Assembly: GCA_036258555.1 (NCBI GenBank)
Contig: DATADL010000049.1
Coordinates: 1-47,433 of the forward strand
Direction: 5' to 3'
DNA from: JALZEG01 sp036258555
Lineage (GTDB): Bacteria; Actinomycetota; CADDZG01; WHSQ01
Length of the DNA: 47,433 nucleotides
A program made the translations under genes and the position numbers. A model generated the notes under the pieces. That model searched no databases, was not told the DNA's origin, and worked only from the letters and a program-made list of their open reading frames with translations. How positions within the stretch are numbered: the first letter of the stretch is position 1; each line of letters starts with the position of its first letter. Below are positions 23,721 to 31,144 of the stretch, in pieces.

Positions 23721-24523
23721 CCGGTGGCGAGGCGGTCCGCGAAGGCCGGAGGTGAGTACGTCCCGTCCGCTTCGTGCCAGTAGTCCCGCGAAGCCCTGAC
23801 CGCGCCGCTCCGGTCGAACGACATGAGCACACAGCCGGCGAGCGTCTTCGGCGTGCCGTCCTCGGTGAACGTCGCCCAGTACTCGACCGCCGCGGACGCG
23901 CCGGCGGCAAAAGGTCGTCCGAGCCAGACGGTCCGGTCGGTCTCGGACGCGAACGCACGCTCGGTGTAGGAGCGGACGGCAGCGCGGCCCCGGGTCGCTT
24001 CTCTGAACGGGTGGGACCTGAACACCACGTCGGGGGAGTACGTCGCGGCCGCTGCGTCCGCGTCGCCCGCGCGCCACGCACGTCCGTACTCCTCCACCCA
24101 CGCCTCCGCGTGCCGGCGTCCTTCGTCACCTCGTTCGAAACGGCCCCATTCGGCGTGGGGCTCGTGACGTCCGTCGGCGATCGCCCAGTACTCGCGCAGC
24201 GAGACGCACCTCTCGCCGTCGAGCTCCAGCAGCAGGACGCCGGGCAGCGTCACAGCGCTGCCCTCGTCGACCATGACCGTCCACCACTCCGCGACGACGG
24301 CGTTCCCGTCGACCAACGCGTCCCCGACGCGGACGGACACGTCGCTCTGAGTCGAGGTGGCGCCGGCACCGTACGCGCGGATGCCTCCGTGGCCCACGTG
24401 CGGCTCGCGGAACGGGTGGGACCGATAGGTCGCGTCCGGCGTGTAGAGGTGGAGGGCGACGTCTCCTCGCTCCCAGGCGGCCGCGTACTCGCGCAGCCAT
24501 CTCGTCGCGTCACTCGGTGTCAT
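23717..24523 (-). CDS. Tandem SnoaL/NTF2-like protein
   Basis: A 268-residue protein made of two homologous SnoaL-like domains. Each has WLREYAAAWERGD- or WVEEYGRAWRAGD-type helices followed by the shared motif (Y/F)RSHPFRE, at about residues 33-40 and 163-170. The fold makes a cone-shaped pocket and is used for cyclases, isomerases and binding proteins; no function can be given. The duplication in one chain suggests an intramolecular version of the usual dimer. It is divergent from the MMPL gene. Confidence 0.85.
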   Translation of the reverse strand: MTPSDATRWLREYAAAWERGDVALHLYTPDATYRSHPFREPHVGHGGIRAYGAGATSTQSDVSVRVGDALVDGNAVVAEWWTVMVDEGSAVTLPGVLLLELDGERCVSLREYWAIADGRHEPHAEWGRFERGDEGRRHAEAWVEEYGRAWRAGDADAAAATYSPDVVFRSHPFREATRGRAAVRSYTERAFASETDRTVWLGRPFAAGASAAVEYWATFTEDGTPKTLAGCVLMSFDRSGAVRASRDYWHEADGTYSPPAFADRLATG

Positions 24524-24641
24524 GCCTTCCAGCGTAGCCGTGGGACGATTCGCCTCAATCCGGACTACGAACTTCTCGCAAACCGGCATCGGCCGGCGCG
24601 CACCGTCGCTAGCGTGGGACGAAACCTCGAAAGGAGCACGG

Positions 24642-26831
24642 ATGCTCACACGTCTCGCGCGCTGGAGCTACCGGCGCAGATGGCCGATGCTCGGTCTCTG
24701 GGTAGCAGCTCTCGTCGCGTTCAACATGCTCTCGTCGACCGCGGGAGGCGAGTACGCGACCGACTTCTCGCTCCCCGGCACGGAGTCGCAGGAGGCCTAC
24801 GACCTCCTGCGCGAGCGCTTCCCGCAGGAGTCGGGTGACAACGCGCAGGTCGTCTTCCGCGCGGAGGAAGGCGTAGGCGACCCCGAGGTGCAGCGATCGA
24901 TCGAGTCGCTGCTGGCCGAGATCGAGGACGTCGACGACGTCGCGGCCATCCAGAGCCCCTATTCGGAGGCCGGGGCGCAGAACGTGTCGGAAGGCGGAGA
25001 GATCGCGTTCGCGAACGTCCAGTTCGAGATCACCGCGACCGACGTGCCGGTCGAGCTCGTCGACGAGCTCAAGGCGCTCGCGCGCGCGGCAGAGGGTCCG
25101 GGCCTCGACATCGCGCTGGGCGGGCCGATCATCGCCTTCAACGAGTTCGAGGAGCCCGCGGGGTCCGAGATGGTCGGGCTCCTCGCCGCCGTCCTCATCC
25201 TGCTCGTGACGTTCGGCTCGGTGCTCGCGATGGGCCTCCCGATCATGATGGCGCTGTTCGGCATCGGGATCGGGCTCGCGCTGGTCATGCTGTTCGCCAA
25301 CGTGTTCAGCGTTCCCGACTTCACGACGCAGCTCGCGTCGATGATCGGCATCGGCGTCGGGATCGACTACGCGCTGTTCATCGTCACGCGCTACCGCCAG
25401 CACCTCCACAACGGCGTGGAGCCGGAGGAGGCGGTCGTCAAGGCGATCACGACGTCCGGCAAGGCAGTGCTGTTCGCCGGCACGACCGTCGTGATCTCGC
25501 TGCTCGGCATCCTGCTGATGGGATTCGAGTTCGTCGAGGGCGTCGCGATCGGCGGTGCCGCGACGGTGCTCGTGACGATGGTCGCGTCGGTGACGCTGCT
25601 GCCGGCCGTTCTCGGGTTCACCGGCCGGAACATCGACAAGCTGAGGATCCCGAAGCTCCATCGCACCGAGAGCCGTCACCACGTCTCGATGTGGTTCCGC
25701 TGGAGCCGCGTCATCCAGAGACGCCCCATCCCGGCCGCGATCGCGGGTCTCGTCGTCCTCGTCGTGCTCGCGATCCCGCTGCTGTCGATCCGTCTCGGAC
25801 AGGCGGACGCGGGGACGTCCGCGGAGACGAAGGACTCGCGTCAGGCGTACGACCTCCTGTCGGAGGGGTTCGGGCCGGGGTTCAACGGCCCTCTGATCCT
25901 CGCGGCGCGCCTCGGGGGCCCGGAGGGCATGGCGGACCTCGAGGCCTTGACCGAGGAGGTCGCCGCCACCGAGGGAGTAGCCGCGGTGACGCCGCCGGTG
26001 CCGAACCCGGAGGGTGACACGGCCGTCGTGACGGTCTTCCCGACGACGTCGCCGCAGGATCCCGAGACGAACCATCTCGTGCACGCCCTGCGCGACGAGG
26101 TCGTCCCGAGCGTGCTGGGCGGGACCGAGACCGACGTCTTCGTCGGCGGGTCGACGGCCGGCGTGATCGACTTCTCCGAGAAGAACGCGGAGCGTCTCCC
26201 CATCCTGATCGCGACCGTCCTGGCTCTCTCGTTCCTGTTGCTCGTGGTCGTCTTCCGGTCCGTCCTCGTGCCGCTGAAGGCCGCGGTCATGAACCTCCTG
26301 TCGATCGGCGCCGCCTACGGCGTGATCGTGGCGATCTTCCAGTGGGGATGGCTGAAGGACGTGTTCGGCGTCGCGTCGACCGCGCCGATCGAGGCGTGGG
26401 TGCCGATGATGCTGTTCACGATCCTGTTCGGCCTCTCGATGGACTACGAGATCTTCCTGCTGTCGCGTATCCGCGAGGAGTACCTCGTGTCGCGCGACAA
26501 CGCGCTGGCGGTGGCGAACGGCCTTGCGACGACGGCGCGGGTGATCACCGCCGCCGCTGCGATCATGGTCGTCGTCTTCCTCTCGTTCGTGTTCATGATC
26601 GACGAGCGCGCGATCAAGCTGTTCGGGCTCGGCCTCGCGTCCGCCATCTTCGTCGACGCGACGATCGTGCGCATGGTCCTGGTGCCGGCGACGATGGAGC
26701 TGCTGGGTGACGCGAACTGGTGGTTCCCGAAGTGGCTCGACCGGATCGTGCCGCGCATCTCGGTCGAGGGCGAGGGCGAGCACCTGGAGATAGAGGGGAT
26801 GCCGGAGGAGCCGGAGCTGGAGAAGGTCTAG
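24642..26831 (+). CDS. MMPL-family RND transporter
   Basis: A 729-residue membrane transporter. After a cytoplasmic start (MLTRLARWSYRRRWP), two repeats each have one helix, an extracytoplasmic domain and a five-helix bundle, about 12 helices in all. MMPL signatures include GIGVGIDYALFIVTRYRQ in the first half and LFGLSMDYEIFLLSRIREEY in the second, each with the conserved Asp-Tyr proton-relay pair. MMPL proteins export lipids or drugs using the proton gradient. ATG 24642 has AAGGAG upstream; the C-terminus is acidic (EPELEKV). The stop overlaps the convergent nucleotidyltransferase gene by 4 bases. Confidence 0.93.
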   Translation: MLTRLARWSYRRRWPMLGLWVAALVAFNMLSSTAGGEYATDFSLPGTESQEAYDLLRERFPQESGDNAQVVFRAEEGVGDPEVQRSIESLLAEIEDVDDVAAIQSPYSEAGAQNVSEGGEIAFANVQFEITATDVPVELVDELKALARAAEGPGLDIALGGPIIAFNEFEEPAGSEMVGLLAAVLILLVTFGSVLAMGLPIMMALFGIGIGLALVMLFANVFSVPDFTTQLASMIGIGVGIDYALFIVTRYRQHLHNGVEPEEAVVKAITTSGKAVLFAGTTVVISLLGILLMGFEFVEGVAIGGAATVLVTMVASVTLLPAVLGFTGRNIDKLRIPKLHRTESRHHVSMWFRWSRVIQRRPIPAAIAGLVVLVVLAIPLLSIRLGQADAGTSAETKDSRQAYDLLSEGFGPGFNGPLILAARLGGPEGMADLEALTEEVAATEGVAAVTPPVPNPEGDTAVVTVFPTTSPQDPETNHLVHALRDEVVPSVLGGTETDVFVGGSTAGVIDFSEKNAERLPILIATVLALSFLLLVVVFRSVLVPLKAAVMNLLSIGAAYGVIVAIFQWGWLKDVFGVASTAPIEAWVPMMLFTILFGLSMDYEIFLLSRIREEYLVSRDNALAVANGLATTARVITAAAAIMVVVFLSFVFMIDERAIKLFGLGLASAIFVDATIVRMVLVPATMELLGDANWWFPKWLDRIVPRISVEGEGEHLEIEGMPEEPELEKV

Positions 26832-27337
26832 CCGCGCCTCCGCGTGGCCTCGAGCAGCGTCCGCAAGGTCGGGACCTGTTGCAGGTCGCGATCGCGGCCG
26901 ACGGCTTCCTTCGAGCGGATGATGTCCTCGAGGGCCGCGACCTTTAGCTCCATACCGTCGATCTCGACGGCGATTGCGGCTGGAGCGAGGTCGGCGTAAC
27001 CGTCCGTCCCGCCCGGGCGATGAATCAGGTCGAGCTGTCCGTAGTCTGTGGCGAGGTTGATGAAGCGGAAGTCGACGATCCATCGCTGGAGGTCTTTGCC
27101 GTTCCAGTCGATGCGTATCGAACCGCCTGGCGCCTCGGCGGACATCAGTGCGGCGTTCAACTCGTTCAATGCAGCTGCAAGCGCATCGAGGTTCGGCCTC
27201 TTCAACAGCGGGACCACGTCGACGTCGTCAGTCAGGAGCGGTGACCCCTGCAGAACGCCCCCGATCCCACCGACGACGATCACGTCGACCCCGTGGCGGG
27301 CGAGGGTCGTCAGAATGCGCTTGGGTTCAAACGGCAT
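26828..27337 (-). CDS. Nucleotidyltransferase-fold protein (MNT/AbiEii-like)
   Basis: A 169-residue protein with a minimal nucleotidyltransferase motif: VDVIVVGGIGGVLQGS then TDDVDVV, giving the GS and the D38-x-D40 metal ligands. C-terminal helices include LEDIIRSKEAVGRDRD, typical of nucleotidyltransferases in toxin-antitoxin and abortive-infection systems (AbiEii, MenA, MNT). Likely action is transfer of nucleotides to tRNA or to a partner protein. Its start lies 11 bases inside the upstream XRE gene, so the two form an operon of the antitoxin-regulator/NTase-toxin kind. Confidence 0.82.
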   Translation of the reverse strand: MPFEPKRILTTLARHGVDVIVVGGIGGVLQGSPLLTDDVDVVPLLKRPNLDALAAALNELNAALMSAEAPGGSIRIDWNGKDLQRWIVDFRFINLATDYGQLDLIHRPGGTDGYADLAPAAIAVEIDGMELKVAALEDIIRSKEAVGRDRDLQQVPTLRTLLEATRRRG

Positions 27338-27656
27338 GATCCCGAACCTTTGCGCTCGCGACTAGATCCGCTAGCGACGCGTGGCTCTGTGTGAGACGGT
27401 CGAGCCGCCCCGCAGGGGTCCTCCTCAGGTTGTCCTGCACCAAGAGAGCGTGCTGGTCGTCGAACGCGACGATCCTTACGCCGAGGTCGAAGCCGCACGC
27501 CCGGATCGCCTCGACGACGCGCTCGAACGACGGCGACGTCTTGCCGTTCTCCCAGCGAGCGACCGCCGGCTGGGTCGTTGCCAGCAGCTCCGCGAGCGCC
27601 TGCTGCGTCAACCCGGCCCGCTTCCGGGCCTCTCTGATCAGCTCTCCGCCATGCAT
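27327..27656 (-). CDS. XRE-family HTH regulator, probable antitoxin
   Basis: A 109-residue protein. Residues 4-60 are an HTH_XRE/Cro-C1 domain (LIREARKRAGLTQQALAELL, TTQPAVARWENGKTSPSFERV). A short C-terminal region (VRIVAFDDQHALLVQDNL) follows, resembling the dimerising strand of antitoxins. It precedes and overlaps the nucleotidyltransferase gene by 11 bases. Directly upstream lies an AT-rich array of ATGATATC-type sites, the probable autoregulatory operator. ATG 27656 is used; slightly earlier in-frame ATGs add only a few residues. Confidence 0.85.
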   Translation of the reverse strand: MHGGELIREARKRAGLTQQALAELLATTQPAVARWENGKTSPSFERVVEAIRACGFDLGVRIVAFDDQHALLVQDNLRRTPAGRLDRLTQSHASLADLVASAKVRDHAV

Positions 27657-27663
27657 AGCTGAC

Positions 27664-27728
27664 ATCATATCAGAAATGATATCGGATGATATCCAAAGCG
27701 ATATGCAACTGATACCAGATATGATATG
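27664..27728. promoter_or_regulatory. AT-rich operator-like array of GATATC/ATGATAT sites
   Basis: In about 65 bases that are mostly A/T, ATGATATC occurs exactly twice, at 27676-27683 and 27686-27693, 10 bp apart (one helical turn). ATCATATC at 27664-27671 is the reverse complement of GATATGAT at 27718-27725. Further half-sites are GCGATATG (about 27698-27705) and ATGATATG (27721-27728). GATATC is self-palindromic. It lies 8 bases upstream of the XRE start and about 45 bases upstream of the divergent subtilase, so it may control both. Confidence 0.7.
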
Positions 27729-27774
27729 GCACCTGGGACGCAGGAGTTGGCCCCCGTGGGGCCAATAGCTCGGC

Positions 27775-29265
27775 ATGCGCAAATCACTCGCCTTCGCCCT
27801 GCTCGCGGCCCTCGTTGCCGCCCTCGTCCCGTCCTTCGCCGGCGCCCAGGTGCCGCCGACGCCTCCCCGCGACCAGTGGTTCGCCGAGAACGACACCGGC
27901 CACTGGTCGAACGGCGACCGCGTCCGCATCGACGAGAGCTGCCTGAAGCTGCCGAAGCCCAAGCAGCTGCCGTGCTCGCTGAAAGCGTTCGAGCGCAAGC
28001 CGTTCGTCGTCATCGCCTTCGTCGACAGCGGCGTCAACCCCTATCACCAGGACTTCCGGGCCCCCGAGTTCGTCCATCACCCGTCGAAGTACATCGAGGG
28101 CTACCCGGCCGAGGCGCAGGCGCTGAGACCCTCGTTCGCCCTCGCCGACGCCAAGGGCTACGACGCAGCCCGCGCGAAGGACGACGCGATGTGGAAGACC
28201 GCCAAGCGTGACCAGCTCTACTGGTTCCCCGGCACGCGGATCATCGGCGGCATCTCTCGCGCCGCCGGCGACACCTCGGGCGAGTGGCAGGAGCGCGCCA
28301 TCCTCGACGACCAGGGCCACGGCACCGGCGTCGTCAGCGTCGGCGCGGGGCAGCACTTCGGCTCTAACCCCAACGCATTGATCGTGATGGTCGAGGGTCT
28401 CGGCGAGCGCAGCCTCGACTGGGCGACGTCGCAGCCGTGGATCGACATCGTCTCGAACTCGTGGGGCAACACCGCCAACCTCCCGCTGGGCGATCCGGAG
28501 TCGACCCGCGTCGCCACGCAGCGCGGACAGACCGTCGTTTTCTCCGCGGGCAACGGCGCGACGAACACGAACTCGTCGACGGTGTTCCCGCCAGGCGGCC
28601 CGGTCGAGGACCCGTGCAAGTGCAAGACGCCGGACTCCGACAACTCGATGACCGACCCGTGGTCGGGCCCGTCGTGGCTCCTCACGATCGGCGCGGCGTC
28701 GCCGATCAACGGGCAGGCGCACTGGTGGCACTCCATCCCGGTCGACGTCGCGTCGTTCGGGTCGAAGTGGCGCGCCGCGGGGGCCTGGGGCGTGAAGCCT
28801 GTGGTCGACGAAGAGAACGTCGAGACACGCGACTTCGGCGGCACGTCGTGCGCGGCCCCCACCACCGCGGGAGTCCTCTCCTCGATCATCGAGAGGGCCC
28901 GGATCGAGCTGGGCGACACGACGGGGGGGCAGCGGCCGGACCAGGTCGTCGCGGTCGGCAAGAAGAAGCTTGCATCGGGTCCGCTGGACGACGGCAAGCT
29001 GACGCGGCTCGAGGCCGAGGCTCTGGTGCAGAAGACGGCCTCGCCGGTGCCCGCCGACCCCGAGAAGATCACCTGGGACTACGCCGTCCGCCCGACCACG
29101 CCGATCTACTACCTCCACCAGGGCTACGGCGTCGTGACCAGGGACTCGAAGGCCCTCGCCCTCGACGTCCTCCTCGGGAAAGAGGAGCTGCCGGACCGCA
29201 CCGAGGTCGACACCTTCGTCTCGGCGATGGACGAGATCCGCAACGCGATCTGGGGCGAGCCCTAG
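27775..29265 (+). CDS. Secreted S8 (subtilisin-like) serine peptidase
   Basis: A 496-residue exported protease. Signal peptide 1-24 (LAFALLAALVAALVPSFAGA). The catalytic triad is visible: Asp84 in IAFVDSGVNPYHQDF, His182 in DDQGHGTGVVSV, and Ser358 in GGTSCAAPTTAG. The oxyanion Asn lies in the FSAGNGATNT region. Inserts between Asp and His and around the CKCKTP cysteines are larger than in plain subtilisins. No inhibitor-I9 propeptide is obvious. ATG 27775 follows the AT-rich array. The stop lies inside a 14-bp palindrome shared with convergent DUF763. Confidence 0.9.
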   Translation: MRKSLAFALLAALVAALVPSFAGAQVPPTPPRDQWFAENDTGHWSNGDRVRIDESCLKLPKPKQLPCSLKAFERKPFVVIAFVDSGVNPYHQDFRAPEFVHHPSKYIEGYPAEAQALRPSFALADAKGYDAARAKDDAMWKTAKRDQLYWFPGTRIIGGISRAAGDTSGEWQERAILDDQGHGTGVVSVGAGQHFGSNPNALIVMVEGLGERSLDWATSQPWIDIVSNSWGNTANLPLGDPESTRVATQRGQTVVFSAGNGATNTNSSTVFPPGGPVEDPCKCKTPDSDNSMTDPWSGPSWLLTIGAASPINGQAHWWHSIPVDVASFGSKWRAAGAWGVKPVVDEENVETRDFGGTSCAAPTTAGVLSSIIERARIELGDTTGGQRPDQVVAVGKKKLASGPLDDGKLTRLEAEALVQKTASPVPADPEKITWDYAVRPTTPIYYLHQGYGVVTRDSKALALDVLLGKEELPDRTEVDTFVSAMDEIRNAIWGEP

Positions 29266-29270
29266 GGCTC
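29257..29270. terminator. Perfect palindrome across two convergent stop codons
   Basis: GAGCCCTAGGGCTC is a perfect 14-bp palindrome containing the TAG of the subtilase gene (29263-29265) and reaching the convergent TGA of DUF763 (29269-29271). It could act as a short bidirectional terminator, but with no T-run on either side this is uncertain. Confidence 0.35.
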
Positions 29271-30333
29271 AGCGCTCCAGGCGCGCGAGCCTCCGCAGCG
29301 CGTCCCTCTTCTCCGAGCGCCCGGCTCTCGCCTCGTCCACCGCTTTCTTCAGCGACGAGATCGTCGCGTCGTAGGTCTTGCGGTCGACCGGGAACGGCGT
29401 CCCGTCCTTGCCCCCGTGCGCGAACGAGAAAGACACCGGGTCCTTCACGGACGCGGGCGCGCCGTAGGTGACCTCCGCGACCAGAGACAGCGCGCGCAGC
29501 CCCTTCGCGCCCACGCCCGGCACGGCCAGCAGCGACGTGTAGTCCTCGGGCTGCGCCTCGTACGCGTTCAGGAGGACCCGCTCCACCCTGTCGGGATGCA
29601 GGTCGGCGAACCGCACGAAGTGGTGGCGCGGCATCTCGAGCGAGCGCATCCGCACGATCTCGGACGAGACCTTCGACGGCTCCTCGCGAGCGAGCTCGAC
29701 CGACACGTCCCGGTTGCGCGCGCCCGACGCCGCCACGAGGTTCGTCACCTCGCGCTCGACCACTCCGGCCACTCCCGCGTGTGGATCGGACACGAACGTC
29801 GGCGCGGTGTGCCAGTGATAGCGGCGGGCCATCCCGTTGCCCTGGTTCATCCCCTGCTGCACGACGGTCCACGCGCCGTCCGAGGAGAACAGGAACGTGT
29901 GGTGGTAGACCTCGTAGCCGTCCTGGACGGCAGCCGAGTCGACCTTCGCCGACAGCCGGCTCGCCCGGACGAGCGGCGCCGCGTCGAGCCCCAGGCCGTC
30001 GCAGGCGCTCTCGATCTCCGACGGCGTCCGTCGTGAGGTCTTGCCCTTGCCCCCGGCGACGACGATCCCGAGCTCGCCGAACAGTGGGCGCAACCCTTCC
30101 TTCAAGGCCCCGCACGCGGTCGTCGTCAGGCCGCTCGAATGCCAGTCGAAGCCGAGCACGCATCCGAAGGCCTGGAACCAGAACGGGTCGGCCGCTCGAC
30201 GAAGGAGGCCGTGCGGTCCCTCCTCCTCGACGACGGCGCGGCCGATCTCGCGCGCCAGCGACCGCATCCGGTCGAACAGCCAGGCGGGAGCGCGGCCCGT
30301 GTGCAGGGGGAGGTCGGCTCGTCCGGTCCGCAT
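29269..30333 (-). CDS. DUF763 family protein
   Basis: A 354-residue protein matching DUF763, best known from archaea and thermophiles. Hallmarks are MRTGRADLPLHTGRAPAWLF at the N-terminus, FGCVLGFDWHSSG, GKGKTSRRTPSE, a WTVVQQGMNQ motif, RRYHWHTAP, and LLAVPGVGAKGLRALSLVAEV, which reads like a helix-hairpin-helix DNA-binding segment. Function is unknown; the HhH-like motif hints at nucleic acid binding. ATG 30333 fits the family start; ATG 30345 adds four residues. It stands alone and convergent to the subtilase. Confidence 0.85.
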   Translation of the reverse strand: MRTGRADLPLHTGRAPAWLFDRMRSLAREIGRAVVEEEGPHGLLRRAADPFWFQAFGCVLGFDWHSSGLTTTACGALKEGLRPLFGELGIVVAGGKGKTSRRTPSEIESACDGLGLDAAPLVRASRLSAKVDSAAVQDGYEVYHHTFLFSSDGAWTVVQQGMNQGNGMARRYHWHTAPTFVSDPHAGVAGVVEREVTNLVAASGARNRDVSVELAREEPSKVSSEIVRMRSLEMPRHHFVRFADLHPDRVERVLLNAYEAQPEDYTSLLAVPGVGAKGLRALSLVAEVTYGAPASVKDPVSFSFAHGGKDGTPFPVDRKTYDATISSLKKAVDEARAGRSEKRDALRRLARLER

Positions 30334-30399
30334 CCGGGCGAGCATAGGAGGCGTCTTCGTATAGTCCCCGCATCGGCGAACGCGACGGGGGGAGGGCAG

Positions 30400-31083
30400 A
30401 TGTTCTTCGGCGAGATCGTCTACGTGGTGGTCACCCCGCTGGCGATCCTCGGGGTCGTGGTCCTGGCGATCCTGGCGTTGTCCGGGAGGTCCGAGCCCGA
30501 TCCGCGCGGCGAGCGCGCCTACGTGCTCTACCTCTCGCTCGTGTCGTTCATCGCCCTGTTCACGTTGTTGTTCGCGGCCGTCGACCTCGCGTCGACGGCC
30601 GCGCAGGCGCTGGTCGATCCGGACTCGGGTGCTTGCGTGGACCCGTTCTCGCCCGAGTGCCTCGGCCGGCCGGACGACTTCGGGATCGACTCGGGCGGCG
30701 AGCTGCGCACCCGGGACCTCCTCAACTCGGGCGCGATCGCCGTGGTCGCGGGAGCGATCCTGCTCTTCCACCAGGGCAAGACCCGGCGACTCCTCGACGA
30801 GGACGGCTTCGCGGGATCCGCAGGGGCCCGCACGCTGACCGCGTACCTCTACGCCGTCTCCTTCACCGCGATGGCGATCCTGCTCGTCGGTGCGGCCATC
30901 GTGGTCCCGGCCGCGATCCGGGCGATCGCCCCCGGCCTGACCGCGCTGGAGTCGTCCGACGCGGAGCGGGACGCGGCGCTCCTCGACCTCCTGCCCGCTC
31001 TGGTTGCCGCCGCGGGCGGGGTCGTCGTCTACCTGACCCACTGGAGGGCCGCGGGCCGCCTTCGCCGCGGCGGCCACGGGTAG
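30400..31083 (+). CDS. Integral membrane protein, unknown function
   Basis: A 227-residue protein with about five hydrophobic segments (near residues 4-27, 43-67, 113-130, 150-175 and 200-218). An extracytoplasmic loop between the second and third has two cysteines (GACVDPFSPEC). No family recognised. ATG 30400 follows a GGGGGGAGGG run and possible -10 TATAGT at 30360-30365 without a good -35. It precedes the large RTX-like gene by 61 bases on the same strand, so they may be co-expressed. Confidence 0.75.
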   Translation: MFFGEIVYVVVTPLAILGVVVLAILALSGRSEPDPRGERAYVLYLSLVSFIALFTLLFAAVDLASTAAQALVDPDSGACVDPFSPECLGRPDDFGIDSGGELRTRDLLNSGAIAVVAGAILLFHQGKTRRLLDEDGFAGSAGARTLTAYLYAVSFTAMAILLVGAAIVVPAAIRAIAPGLTALESSDAERDAALLDLLPALVAAAGGVVVYLTHWRAAGRLRRGGHG

Positions 31084-31144
31084 GGACCCATACAGCCCCT
31101 TCGTGCGTCTACGACCAGAACCCCCGACGTCAGGAGAACGACAC

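Noticed and set aside
20679..24101. Very long minus-strand open frame (about 1140 codons)
   Set aside because: Only its 3' part (20679-21395, the M14 peptidase) has a recognisable product. The rest runs antisense through the amidase and BNR genes with arginine/proline-rich, low-complexity translation.
24609..27083. Long minus-strand open frame opposite the MMPL gene
   Set aside because: Mirrors the MMPL codons and is Asp/Arg/His-rich without any fold; the opposite strand has clear MMPL motifs.
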